Source: an uncultured Blautia sp. (lineage in GTDB: Bacteria; Bacillota; Clostridia; Lachnospirales; Lachnospiraceae). Taken from it: a stretch of DNA of 64,000 nucleotides. The stretch spans positions 1 through 64,000 of the forward strand of contig URXG01000005.1 of assembly GCA_900551715.1 (NCBI GenBank), in the 5' to 3' direction. Below, piece after piece: positions 38,058 to 47,678 of this stretch. Position numbers and translations under genes: made by a program. The notes below the pieces were generated by a model. That model made no database searches and had not been told where the DNA came from. It saw nothing but the letters and a program-made list of their open reading frames with translations. The number at the start of each line of letters is the position of its first letter. Position 1 is the stretch's first letter.

Positions 38058-38762
38058 ATGGACGCATATGTAAAATTAGATAAAGTATCCAAGATATATG
38101 GAACCGGAGAAGTAGAGATCCGGGCAGCTGATGAGATCAGTTTTGAGATCACCAGAGGAGAATTTGTGGTGATCGTAGGCCAAAGCGGTGCAGGTAAGAC
38201 CACTGTGCTGAATATTCTGGGAGGAATGGACACTGCCACTTCCGGACATGTATGGGTAGATGGCAGAGATATTGCAGGTTATACAGGCAGACAACTGACA
38301 GCCTACCGGAGAGAAGATATCGGATTTGTATTCCAGTTTTATAATCTGGTGCCCAATCTTACTGCCCTTGAGAATGTAGAACTGGCACTGCAGATCTGTA
38401 AAGAACCGCTGGATGCCAGAACTGTTCTTCAGGAAGTAGGACTGAAAGACCGTCTTGGTAATTTCCCGGCACAGCTTTCCGGTGGAGAACAGCAGAGAGT
38501 TTCCATAGCCAGAGCACTGGCAAAGAATCCAAAACTTCTTCTCTGTGATGAGCCAACAGGTGCACTGGATTATCAGACAGGTAAGGCAATTCTGAAACTT
38601 CTCCAGGATATGTGCAGGGAGCGTGGAATGACAGTAATTGTTATTACACATAACTCAGCCCTTACACCTATGGCAGACCGGGTGATCCGTATCAAAAACG
38701 GCAAAGTTGCAGCTATGGAGCTGAATGAGACTCCAACGCCTGTGGAGGAGATTGAATGGTAG
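38058..38762 (+). CDS. ABC transporter ATPase, LolD/MacB type
   Basis: A 234-residue ATPase: Walker [10 protein letters not shown] (about 40-48), signature [15 protein letters not shown], Walker [13 protein letters not shown], and a switch His in [10 protein letters not shown]. This is the subgroup that works with FtsX-type permeases to drive extracellular mechanical work or efflux rather than import. It overlaps the permease gene by seven bases. Confidence 0.95.
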   Translation: MDAYVKLDKVSKIYGTGEVEIRAADEISFEITRGEFVVIVGQSGAGKTTVLNILGGMDTATSGHVWVDGRDIAGYTGRQLTAYRREDIGFVFQFYNLVPNLTALENVELALQICKEPLDARTVLQEVGLKDRLGNFPAQLSGGEQQRVSIARALAKNPKLLLCDEPTGALDYQTGKAILKLLQDMCRERGMTVIVITHNSALTPMADRVIRIKNGKVAAMELNETPTPVEEIEW

Positions 38763-41700
38763 GAAAAAGAAAAAAAGCTTTACACAAAGATTTCTGGATG
38801 GAGATCCGCAAAAATAAAGCACGTTTTATTTCCATTTTCTGTATTGTTGCGCTGGGTGTGGCCTTTTTTTCCGGAATACAGGCAGCTTCCCCGGATATGA
38901 GATATTCAGGAGATGCCTATTATAATGAATCCGGACTGATGGATCTGAAAGTAGTCAGCACTATGGGACTTACCGAGTCAGACCTTGATGCACTGGCTTC
39001 TTTGAAAGGGGTGGAGACAGCAGAAGGTGCCTATTCTACAGATGTGCTTTGTGGAGAGGACAGTGCTCAGAGGGTCCTTCATGTGGAATCTGTAAATCAG
39101 AATGTGAATCAGCTGACTGTTACAGAGGGAAAAATCCCGGAAAAATCCGGAGAGTGCTTTCTGGATAAAACTTTTGCCGGTAATCAGGAATATAAGATCG
39201 GAGATAAAATCCATTTTAAAAATGGGGGCGACAATGAACTTCTGAAAACGACAGAATACACAGTTGTGGGAATTGGCAGCAGTCCTCTTTATATTTCTTT
39301 TAATAGGGGGAATACCACTCTTGGTTCTGGTGAGGTAAGCGGATTTGCCTATGTATGTGCCGAAGATTTTGATTCCGAAGTTTTTACTCAGGTTTATCTG
39401 AAAGCACATGAAGTTGAAAAAGTCACCAGTTATACAGATGCTTATGACAATCTCATCGAAGCACTTCAGAAAAGAGTAGAGGGGATTGAGGCAGCACAAT
39501 GCCAGATCCGTTATGAAAATGTAGTTTCAGAGGCACAGAATAAAATATCCGATGCAGAAAAAGAACTGGAAGACGGCCGCAAAGATGCGGAACAGGAACT
39601 TGCTGATGCCAGAAAGAAACTGAAAGACGGTGAGAAAGAACTTGCCGATGGCAGGAAAGAATACGAAGATGGTAAGAAACAGCTGGAAGATGCCAAGAAG
39701 GAACTTGCTGATGGCAAAAAGCAGCTTGCTGATGCCAGAAAGCAGATCACCGATGGAAAAGCACAGCTTGCTGATGCCAGAGAACAGCTGAAAGAAGGTC
39801 AGCAGAAGTTGGAACCTGCAAAAACAAAACTGGAGAATGGCTGGAAAAAATATAATGATGGCAGGAAGCAATATGAACAGGGTCTGAAAAAGCTGGAAAA
39901 AAGCAGAAGCCAGCTGGAAAGTGGAAAGGCAAAGATAAAAGCAGCCAAAGCCACATTGGATGCGAAACAGAAAGAACTGGATACCAGTCTGAAACAGGCT
40001 CAGGAAGGTCAGAAAGCTCTGGAGACGCAGATTCCCCAGCTGGAAAGCCAGATTGCTCAACTGGAAATGGGAATCCAGCAGGTTTCTGAGGCTGCAGCCA
40101 TGCTGGATGGTGTGGGACAGCAGCTGGAAGCTGCAAAAAATGCGGCAGCAGAAAAGCAGAACTTTGTAAAAGAAGCTCAGAGTGCTTATGAAGCCGCAAA
40201 GAGCCAGGCAGAGGCAGGTGAGATCACAGAAGATCAGCTGAACAGTTACAAACAGGCGCTGGATAGTGCACAGGGAGAGCTGGAACAGGCGAATGCCACT
40301 GTGAGCAGTCTGCAGGCAAGTTACGACGCATGTAAACAGGCTGCAGATCAGAAGGCTTCTTTGGAAAGTAATCTTTCCGCAGCCCAGGCAGGTCTCACTC
40401 AGGCAAAGTCCAAACAGACAGAGCTTGCATCAGCGCTTGCCCAGCTTGCTGAAGGACAGAAAAGTATTGATTCCGGCAGAAAAGAGCTTGAAAAACAGGA
40501 GGCAGCACTGGATCCGGCAGAACAGAAGCTTGCAGCCGGTGAAAAAACATTAAAAAAAAGTAAGAAAAAGCTGGATGCCAGTCTGAAAAAATTAAAGGCA
40601 GGTCAGAAAGAACTGGATGCAGGTCAGGCCAAACTGGATACAGCCAGTCAGCAGATCTCTGCAAATGAAGTCAAACTTCAAAAAGGTGAGGAAGAGATCG
40701 TAGCCAATGAGAAGAAACTTGCCAATGGCGAGAAAGAAATCCAGGAAAACGAAACAAAATTAAAAGACGCAGAAAAACAGCTCTCCGATGCAGAAAAAGA
40801 ACTGGAAGATGGGCGCAAAGATTACAAAAAAGGAGAAAAAGAAGCTCAGGATAAGATTCAGGAGGGAGAAGATAAGATCGCCGATGCAAAAAAAGAACTT
40901 CAGGATTTGGAACAGCCGGAGTGGCTCATCACAGATAGAAACGATCTTCCGGAGTATTCCGATTATGGAGACAATGCAGACCGAATCAAAAGCATTGGAG
41001 AAGTTTTCCCTGTAATCTTTTTCCTGGTGGCAGCTCTGATCAGTCTCACCACCATGACACGTATGGTAGAGGAACAGAGAACTCAGATCGGTACCATGAA
41101 GGCTCTGGGCTATGGCAGGCTCTCAATTGCCTCCAAGTATTTAAGCTATGCTTTTCTGGCTACAGCAGGAGGCAGTGTGACAGGTGTGCTGATCGGTGAA
41201 AAAATACTTCCTTATATTATCATCAAGGCTTATGGAATGATGTACCACAATGTAAGCAATAGCCTTCAGATCCACTATGAACTGAAATATGCGCTGATCG
41301 CTTCGGTGGCAGCAGTGATCTGTACAGTAGGAGCTACGGTATTTTCGTGCTGGCAGGCTCTTCGGGAGACACCGGCATCTCTGATGCGTCCGCCAGCTCC
41401 AAAAGAAGGAAAGCGCATCTTTCTGGAGCACATTCCTTTTTTATGGAAACAGCTGAACTTTACCTGGAAATCTTCTCTTCGGAATCTTTTCCGGTACAAG
41501 AAACGTCTGTTTATGACGATTTTCGGTATTGCAGGAAGTATGGCACTGATGCTGGTTGGTTTTGGTATCCGGGATTCTATTTCGGACATAGTAGTGCTTC
41601 AGTACAAAGATCTTCAGCATTATGACGGTATTATTATTTCAGATGATGATGCCACTGCTCAGGAAAGAACAGAACTTCAGGATTATCTGAAAGATAATCA

Positions 41701-42595
41701 GAAACTGGATCATTATACCAATATACAGCTTTCCAAGGTGACTGCACCAAGAAGAAAGTCCAGCCTCAGTGTTTATATTTATGTGCCGGAGAATCTGGAT
41801 ACTTTTTCAGAGGATGTTACTCTGAAGAACAGGGTTACAGGGGAAATTTATTCTCTGACAGATGAGGGAGTTGCCATCAGTGAAAAGACAGCCAGTCTTC
41901 TGGATCTGAAAGTGGGAGATACAATTACTCTCAAAAAAGATGATCAGGAATATCAGGTAAAGATCGCTGTGATCACTGAGAATTATGCAGGGCATTATGT
42001 GTATATGACACCGAAGGTATATGAGGAAATCTTTGGGGAGACACCGGATTATGCAGATATTGTATTCTCTGTAAAAGAAGAATGCAAAGATCAGACGGCG
42101 GAGATAGGACAGTCTATTATGGGCTATCCGGCTGCCTTAAGTATCAGTTATACAGCCAGTACCATGGAGACAGTAGAGCGTATGCTTGGCACGCTGAGTA
42201 TCATTATAATGGTTCTTATCGTCTCAGCCGGAATGCTGGCATTTGTAGTTCTCTATAATCTGAACAACATTAACATCACAGAAAGACAGAGAGAACTGGC
42301 AACCCTGAAAGTCCTGGGATTCTTTGATATAGAAGTTTCTCAGTACGTGCTGAGAGAGAATATCATCCTTACCATTGTGGGAATTCTTTTCGGATCTCTT
42401 TTTGGAATTTTCCTTCATCATTATATTATTGTCACAGTCGAAGTGGATGCAGTTATGTTTGGAAGGAATATCGGAGCCATGAGTTTCCTTTACTGTACTG
42501 TGATCACCTGTATTTTTTCAGTAGCAGTCAACGGATTCATGCATATGAAACTGAAAAAGATCGACATGGTAGAGTCCCTGAAATCCGTAGAATAA
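38756..42595 (+). CDS. FtsX-family permease with giant coiled-coil insertion
   Basis: A 1279-residue permease. TM1 is at about 19-40, followed by a MacB-like extracellular domain (about 45-255). A coiled coil of about 450 residues (about 260-715) then leads into three helices (about 745-900), a second extracellular domain and three C-terminal helices. Residues 281-392 are eight tandem 14-residue units (ELADARKKLKDGEK type). The two FtsX domains carry the family TMKALGYG and TLKVLGFF motifs. Translation is coupled to the ATPase, with TGGAGG upstream. Such coils reach across the cell wall and probably transmit force; the target is unknown. Confidence 0.88.
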   Translation: MVGKRKKALHKDFWMEIRKNKARFISIFCIVALGVAFFSGIQAASPDMRYSGDAYYNESGLMDLKVVSTMGLTESDLDALASLKGVETAEGAYSTDVLCGEDSAQRVLHVESVNQNVNQLTVTEGKIPEKSGECFLDKTFAGNQEYKIGDKIHFKNGGDNELLKTTEYTVVGIGSSPLYISFNRGNTTLGSGEVSGFAYVCAEDFDSEVFTQVYLKAHEVEKVTSYTDAYDNLIEALQKRVEGIEAAQCQIRYENVVSEAQNKISDAEKELEDGRKDAEQELADARKKLKDGEKELADGRKEYEDGKKQLEDAKKELADGKKQLADARKQITDGKAQLADAREQLKEGQQKLEPAKTKLENGWKKYNDGRKQYEQGLKKLEKSRSQLESGKAKIKAAKATLDAKQKELDTSLKQAQEGQKALETQIPQLESQIAQLEMGIQQVSEAAAMLDGVGQQLEAAKNAAAEKQNFVKEAQSAYEAAKSQAEAGEITEDQLNSYKQALDSAQGELEQANATVSSLQASYDACKQAADQKASLESNLSAAQAGLTQAKSKQTELASALAQLAEGQKSIDSGRKELEKQEAALDPAEQKLAAGEKTLKKSKKKLDASLKKLKAGQKELDAGQAKLDTASQQISANEVKLQKGEEEIVANEKKLANGEKEIQENETKLKDAEKQLSDAEKELEDGRKDYKKGEKEAQDKIQEGEDKIADAKKELQDLEQPEWLITDRNDLPEYSDYGDNADRIKSIGEVFPVIFFLVAALISLTTMTRMVEEQRTQIGTMKALGYGRLSIASKYLSYAFLATAGGSVTGVLIGEKILPYIIIKAYGMMYHNVSNSLQIHYELKYALIASVAAVICTVGATVFSCWQALRETPASLMRPPAPKEGKRIFLEHIPFLWKQLNFTWKSSLRNLFRYKKRLFMTIFGIAGSMALMLVGFGIRDSISDIVVLQYKDLQHYDGIIISDDDATAQERTELQDYLKDNQKLDHYTNIQLSKVTAPRRKSSLSVYIYVPENLDTFSEDVTLKNRVTGEIYSLTDEGVAISEKTASLLDLKVGDTITLKKDDQEYQVKIAVITENYAGHYVYMTPKVYEEIFGETPDYADIVFSVKEECKDQTAEIGQSIMGYPAALSISYTASTMETVERMLGTLSIIIMVLIVSAGMLAFVVLYNLNNINITERQRELATLKVLGFFDIEVSQYVLRENIILTIVGILFGSLFGIFLHHYIIVTVEVDAVMFGRNIGAMSFLYCTVITCIFSVAVNGFMHMKLKKIDMVESLKSVE
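39596..39931 (+). repeat. Eight tandem 42-bp coding repeats
   Basis: Eight in-frame units of 14 codons (two heptads each) follow the pattern x-L-x-D-A/G-x-K-x-L-x-D-G-x-K. The DNA is diverged between units, so the protein pattern is kept by selection rather than by recent duplication. Confidence 0.85.
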
Positions 42596-42639
42596 GGTAA
42601 AAATGGAAATAAATAAGTATGAATTTTTCCGAATCCTTC

Positions 42640-42668
42640 TTGACAAGGCTGGAAAATATAATTATAGT
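42640..42668 (+). promoter_or_regulatory. valS promoter
   Basis: TTGACA (42640-42645), a 17-base spacer and TATAGT (42663-42668). Transcription should start near 42675, leaving a leader of about 118 bases before valS. Confidence 0.75.
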
Positions 42669-42708
42669 AGACTTCATAGTAAAGGCTGAGAAAGTTTTCT
42701 TCGTAATG

Positions 42709-42723
42709 AAGGTAGTACTGCGA
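42709..42723 (+). promoter_or_regulatory. T-box-like motif in the valS leader
   Basis: AAGGTAGTACTGCGA resembles the T-box antiterminator core (AGGGTGGTACCGCG), but has TAGT where tRNA-binding T-boxes have TGGN. The 35 bases between the predicted transcript start and the motif leave no room for a normal stem I. A vestigial or unusual T-box is possible. Confidence 0.3.
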
Positions 42724-42731
42724 GATTGTTG

Positions 42732-42764
42732 CCCTTCACACAGCTGTGTGAAGGGTTCTTTTTG
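42732..42764 (+). terminator. Leader terminator (attenuator) before valS
   Basis: Positions 42732-42755 form a perfect 24-base palindrome beginning CCCTTCACACAG, followed by TTCTTTTT. It lies between the promoter and the valS ribosome binding site, so valS transcripts must read through it. Confidence 0.85.
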
Positions 42765-42792
42765 CTTTACTAAAAAATTTCAGGAGGATATT

Positions 42793-45447
42793 ATGAGTAA
42801 AGAACTTGCAAAGACTTATGACCCGAAAGGCCTGGAAGACCGTCTTTATAAAAAATGGCTGGACAACGGTTACTTCCATGCAAAAGTAAATCCAGATAAA
42901 AAACCATTTACCATTGTTATGCCACCGCCGAATGTAACCGGCCAGCTTCATATGGGACATGCACTTGATGAGACCATGCAGGACATCCTGATCCGTTTCA
43001 AGAGAATGCAGGGATACGAAGCACTGTGGCAGCCGGGAACTGACCACGCTGCTATAGCAACAGAAGTCAAAGTTATTGACAAACTGAAAAAAGAAGGAAT
43101 TGACAAACACGACATCGGACGTGAAGAATTCCTGAAGCATGCATGGGCATGGAAAGAAGAGTACGGTGGAAAGATCATCAACCAGCTGAAAAAACTGGGT
43201 GCTTCTGCAGACTGGGAAAGAGAGCGTTTCACTATGGACGAAGGATGTTCCAAAGCTGTACAGGAAGTATTTATCCGTTTATATGAAAAAGGATATATCT
43301 ACAAAGGTTCCAGAATTATCAACTGGTGTCCGGTATGCCAGACTTCCATTTCTGATGCAGAAGTTGAGCATGAGGATCAGGACGGATTTTTCTGGCACAT
43401 TAATTATCCTATTGTAGGAGAAGAAGGAAGATTTGTAGAAATCGCCACAACACGTCCGGAGACACTTCTCGGTGATACTGCAGTAGCAGTTAACCCGGAT
43501 GACGAAAGATACAAAGACATCATCGGCAAAATGCTGAAGCTGCCTCTTACAGACAGAGAGATCCCGGTGATCGCAGACGAATATGTAGACAAAGAATTTG
43601 GAACAGGCTGCGTAAAGATCACACCTGCACATGACCCTAATGACTTTGAAGTTGGTAAACGTCATAACCTGGAAGAAATCAATATCCTGAATGATGATGC
43701 TACTATCAACTCTCTGGGTGGCAAATACGCAGGTATGGACCGTTATGAGGCACGTAAAGCCATGGTTGCCGATCTGGATGCACTGGGTCTTCTGGTGAAA
43801 GTAGTTCCTCACAATCACAGTGTGGGTACTCATGACCGCTGTGGCACAACTGTAGAACCTATGATCAAACCACAGTGGTTTGTACGTATGGATAAGATGG
43901 CAAAAGCCGCCATGGATGCACTGAAACCAGGAGAACTGGAATTTGTTCCTGCAAGTTTTGGCAAGACATACCTTCACTGGCTGGAGAACATCCGCGACTG
44001 GTGTATTTCCCGTCAGCTCTGGTGGGGACACAGAATCCCGGCCTATTACTGTGACGAGTGCGGTGAAGTAGTTGTCGCAAGAGAAATGCCGGAAAAATGC
44101 CCGAAATGTGGCTGCACACATCTTCATCAGGATGAAGATACACTGGATACCTGGTTCAGTTCTGCTCTGTGGCCATTCTCCACACTTGGATGGCCGGACA
44201 AGACACCGGAACTGGAATACTTCTATCCAACAGATGTACTGGTAACAGGATATGATATTATTTTCTTCTGGGTTATCCGTATGGTATTCTCTGCTCTGGA
44301 GCAGACAGGGGAAGTTCCTTTCCATCATGTACTGATCCATGGTCTGGTACGTGATTCCCAGGGACGTAAGATGAGTAAATCACTTGGCAATGGTATTGAT
44401 CCTCTGGAAGTCATTGACAAATACGGTGCAGATGCCCTGCGTCTGACACTGATCACAGGTAATGCTCCGGGAAACGACATGCGTTTCTACTGGGAGCGTG
44501 TAGAATCCAGCCGAAACTTTGCCAACAAGATCTGGAATGCATCTCGTTTCATTATGATGAACCTGGAAGGCAAAACTGTTACAGAGCCGGCAGATCTTAA
44601 TGAACTCTGCCCGGAAGACAAATGGATCCTTTCCAAGCTGAATACAGTGATCAGCGAAGTTACCGAAAATATGGATAAATATGAACTGGGTATCGCAGTT
44701 CAGAAGGTTTATGATTTCCTGTGGGATGAGCTTTGCGACTGGTACATCGAAATGGCAAAAGTACGTCTCTGGAAAGCAGAAGAAGATCCGAAAGCTGCTA
44801 ACGACGCACTCTGGACTTTAAGAACGGCTCTTACAGAAGGTCTGAAACTTCTTCATCCATACATGCCGTTTATTACAGAAGAGATCTACTGTACCCTTCT
44901 TCCAGAAGAAGAATCCATCATGATCTCTGACTGGCCGGTATACCAGGAAGCATGGGCATTCCCGGAAGCAGAGAAAGCAGTAGAAAGCTTCAAGGAAGTG
45001 GTAAGAGGTATCCGTAATACACGTACCGAAATGAACGTTCCTGCCAACCGCAAGACCAGCCTGCACATTGTAGGCAGAGATGCAGATACCTGTGCAAGAT
45101 ACGAAGCCTGCAAGAAGTCCTTTGTAAACCTTGCTCTTGCAAAAGAAATCCTGGTTCAGGAAACAAAAGAAGGTATCGGCGACGATGCAGTATCTGTAGT
45201 AGTATCTAATGCAGTGGTCTATATGCCGCTGGAAGACCTGGTAGACAGAGAAAAAGAAATGGAACGTCTTAAGAAAGAACAGGAACGTCTAAAAAAAGAA
45301 ATTGCCCGCTGCCAGGGAATGCTTGGAAATCCGAACTTTGTAAACAAAGCACCGGAAGCCAAAGTAAATGCAGAAAAAGAAAAACTTCAGAAATACGAAG
45401 AAATGATGGAAAAGGTAAACCTGCAACTTAAGCAGATGGAAAAATAA
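42793..45447 (+). CDS. valS: Valyl-tRNA synthetase
   Basis: An 884-residue class I synthetase. It has the HIGH-type motif (PPPNVTGQLHMGHAL, about 48-62), an editing domain with TTRPETLLGDTAV, the KMSKS motif (GRKMSKSLGNG) and a C-terminal coiled-coil arm (about 815-884) typical of ValRS. The ATG at 42793, after AGGAGG, is chosen; upstream in-frame codons run through the leader hairpin. The next gene starts 12 bases after the stop, so the pair is probably co-transcribed. Expression appears controlled by attenuation in the leader. Confidence 0.97.
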   Translation: MSKELAKTYDPKGLEDRLYKKWLDNGYFHAKVNPDKKPFTIVMPPPNVTGQLHMGHALDETMQDILIRFKRMQGYEALWQPGTDHAAIATEVKVIDKLKKEGIDKHDIGREEFLKHAWAWKEEYGGKIINQLKKLGASADWERERFTMDEGCSKAVQEVFIRLYEKGYIYKGSRIINWCPVCQTSISDAEVEHEDQDGFFWHINYPIVGEEGRFVEIATTRPETLLGDTAVAVNPDDERYKDIIGKMLKLPLTDREIPVIADEYVDKEFGTGCVKITPAHDPNDFEVGKRHNLEEINILNDDATINSLGGKYAGMDRYEARKAMVADLDALGLLVKVVPHNHSVGTHDRCGTTVEPMIKPQWFVRMDKMAKAAMDALKPGELEFVPASFGKTYLHWLENIRDWCISRQLWWGHRIPAYYCDECGEVVVAREMPEKCPKCGCTHLHQDEDTLDTWFSSALWPFSTLGWPDKTPELEYFYPTDVLVTGYDIIFFWVIRMVFSALEQTGEVPFHHVLIHGLVRDSQGRKMSKSLGNGIDPLEVIDKYGADALRLTLITGNAPGNDMRFYWERVESSRNFANKIWNASRFIMMNLEGKTVTEPADLNELCPEDKWILSKLNTVISEVTENMDKYELGIAVQKVYDFLWDELCDWYIEMAKVRLWKAEEDPKAANDALWTLRTALTEGLKLLHPYMPFITEEIYCTLLPEEESIMISDWPVYQEAWAFPEAEKAVESFKEVVRGIRNTRTEMNVPANRKTSLHIVGRDADTCARYEACKKSFVNLALAKEILVQETKEGIGDDAVSVVVSNAVVYMPLEDLVDREKEMERLKKEQERLKKEIARCQGMLGNPNFVNKAPEAKVNAEKEKLQKYEEMMEKVNLQLKQMEK

Positions 45448-45459
45448 AGGAGCATCCGG

Positions 45460-47478
45460 ATGAAATTGTATAAAGTGTGCAACAGAATCTCGCTGTTGCT
45501 TCATGCATTGTTCAGTGCAACCGGTTATTTTCTCATAGAAGCGCTCAGCCGTCATTCTGTTCTGGAAGCTTGGAACTTTATGACCGGGAAACCTCTGGTG
45601 TTTGCGTATAATGCAGCATTGATTTTTACAACAAGTCTTATTGCGTACCTGTTTAAAAGAAGATTCTTCTGGCGTGTCCTGACTGTGATTTTCTGGCTGT
45701 TGCTGGGAGTTACCAACAGTGTGATCCTTGCCAACAGAGTGACACCTTTTACCGGACCAGATCTTCGTCTCATGACAGATGGAATGGCGGTACTGAACAA
45801 GTATCTGCCTTCCTGGGGAGTTGTACTGGCCCTGATCGTACTGGGATTTTTTGCACTTCTGCTTCTGATCCTTTTGATAAAGGGACCGAAGTACAAACGA
45901 AAAATAAAATATCGTTATGATCTGCTTCTGGTTGTGGTAGGAGTGCTGGTTTTTGCCGGAATCACACAGTTTGCTCTGGAAAAAAGAGTGCTTTCCAATT
46001 ACTTTGGAAATATTGCTTTTGCCTATGAAGATTATGGTTATCCTTACTGCCTGGCGGTTACGATTTTTGACACCGGTATCAGTTGTCCAAGAGATTATTC
46101 ACAGCAGGAGATTAATAGAATCGAAAAAACCGAGGACAATCTTCCGGCAACGAAAGAAGGGGAGCATCCCAATATCATTTTCATACAGCTGGAATCTTTC
46201 TTTGATCCGGAACTTGTAAATTACCTGAAGCTTTCCGAAGATCCCATACCGAATTTCAGGAAGCTGATGAAAGAATATACTTCCGGTTATTACAAAGTCC
46301 CATCTGTAGGGGCAGGAACTGCCAACACAGAATTTGAGTCCATCACAGGAATGAGTCTTCATTATTTTGGACCGGGAGAATATCCGTACAAAAGTATCCT
46401 TAAAGAAACTACCTGTGAAAGTGCACCTTATGTGCTGAAGAATCTGGGATATACCACTCATGCCGTACATAACAATGAGGCCAATTTCTATGGCAGAAGA
46501 AGTATTTTCCCCAATCTTGGTTTTGATACCTTTACTTCCGCTGAATATATGACGGAGGAAGAGGATAAGAACCCACTGGGGTGGACTAAGGACGAAGTCC
46601 TTACGGATGAGATTTTGAAATGTCTGGATTCTTCAGAAGGTCCTGATTATATTTATACTATTTCCGTACAGGGACATGGTGCTTATCCTGAGGAAGAACT
46701 TCTGGATGATCCGGAGATCACAGTTGCCGGAGCAGCTACAGAAGAGAAGAATAATCAGTGGGAATATTATGTAAATCAGATCCATGAGATGGATGATTTT
46801 GTAAAAGAACTAACAGATGCTCTTGCAGATTATCCGGAAGATGTGGTTCTGGTCATGTATGGAGATCATCTTCCTACTATGGGGCTGACTGTAGAAGATC
46901 TGAATAACAAGTATCTTTTCCAGACAGAATATGTTATGTGGGACAATTTTGACCTTGAGAAAAAAGATGTGAATCTGGCAGCATATCAGATGGCAGCAGA
47001 GGTTATGGACAGAGTCGGTATCCATGAGGGAACAGTATTCCGTTATCATCAGGCAAGAAGAAATACAAGAAACTATCAGGTAGATCTGGAAACTCTTCAG
47101 TATGATCTTCTTTATGGAGAAAGATACTCCTATGGCGGAGAGAATCCTTTCGAGAGGATCAAAATGCGAATGGGACTTTATGATGTTTCACTGGATTCTA
47201 TGGAACTTGTGTCTGCCTCGGATTATACTTACCGGTTGAAAGGAACCAACTTCACGCCTTCCAGTCAGGTGAAACTTAACGGAGAATGGTATGATACGGT
47301 TTATGTGAATCCTACCACGCTGATGATCTCAGGCACAGAACTGGATGATTTTGACCGAATTTCTGTTGTCCAGAGAAGCAACAGTTCCACAAGGAAAGCA
47401 CTGAGCAAGAGTTATGACCGTTCCTGTTACATGCTCTACAATGAAAATAAATGGAAGATCCCTGAGGAAGAAAGGTGA
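45460..47478 (+). CDS. LtaS-type phosphoglycerol transferase
   Basis: A 672-residue membrane enzyme. About five N-terminal helices (1-175) are followed by an extracellular sulfatase-fold domain (about 225-540). That domain shows IIFIQLESFFDPE, the predicted catalytic Thr in GAGTANTEFES, HNNEANFYGR, SVQGHGAYP and VMYGDHLP, which supply the metal ligands. A C-terminal Ig-like (IPT/TIG-type) domain (about 570-655) is an addition not found in standard LtaS. It probably transfers glycerol phosphate or another phospho-group to a cell-envelope polymer. It lies 12 bases behind valS. Confidence 0.85.
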   Translation: MKLYKVCNRISLLLHALFSATGYFLIEALSRHSVLEAWNFMTGKPLVFAYNAALIFTTSLIAYLFKRRFFWRVLTVIFWLLLGVTNSVILANRVTPFTGPDLRLMTDGMAVLNKYLPSWGVVLALIVLGFFALLLLILLIKGPKYKRKIKYRYDLLLVVVGVLVFAGITQFALEKRVLSNYFGNIAFAYEDYGYPYCLAVTIFDTGISCPRDYSQQEINRIEKTEDNLPATKEGEHPNIIFIQLESFFDPELVNYLKLSEDPIPNFRKLMKEYTSGYYKVPSVGAGTANTEFESITGMSLHYFGPGEYPYKSILKETTCESAPYVLKNLGYTTHAVHNNEANFYGRRSIFPNLGFDTFTSAEYMTEEEDKNPLGWTKDEVLTDEILKCLDSSEGPDYIYTISVQGHGAYPEEELLDDPEITVAGAATEEKNNQWEYYVNQIHEMDDFVKELTDALADYPEDVVLVMYGDHLPTMGLTVEDLNNKYLFQTEYVMWDNFDLEKKDVNLAAYQMAAEVMDRVGIHEGTVFRYHQARRNTRNYQVDLETLQYDLLYGERYSYGGENPFERIKMRMGLYDVSLDSMELVSASDYTYRLKGTNFTPSSQVKLNGEWYDTVYVNPTTLMISGTELDDFDRISVVQRSNSSTRKALSKSYDRSCYMLYNENKWKIPEEER

Positions 47479-47572
47479 GTATTTCTGTCACAGGAGACTC
47501 TTTCAGAAAGAAATTTGACACCTGCCTGGGAATAAAGTGGGCAGTTGACGAATAAAAGATTACGATTAGTAC

Positions 47573-47600
47573 TGGACATCTTTCACCACTCATATATAAT
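47573..47600 (+). promoter_or_regulatory. folC promoter
   Basis: TGGACA (47573-47578), a 16-base spacer and TATAAT (47595-47600). Confidence 0.6.
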
Positions 47601-47605
47601 GATAT

Positions 47606-47648
47606 CGTAGCGGTATGTCAGAGACCTAAGATCGCTGGCACCGTTACG
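47606..47648 (+). ncRNA. Stable hairpin in the folC leader
   Basis: CGTAGCGGT pairs with ACCGTTACG. After a two-base bulge GTCAG pairs with CTGGC, leaving a 13-base loop. It forms at the very start of the predicted transcript. No poly-T follows, so it is not a terminator. I do not recognise it as a known riboswitch. Confidence 0.5.
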
Positions 47649-47678
47649 AATACATTAGATAAAGTGGTGAATTTTTTT

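Noticed and set aside
47601..47678. THF riboswitch before folC
   Set aside because: The leader forms a single hairpin and lacks the conserved core I would expect; it is reported as an unassigned hairpin instead.
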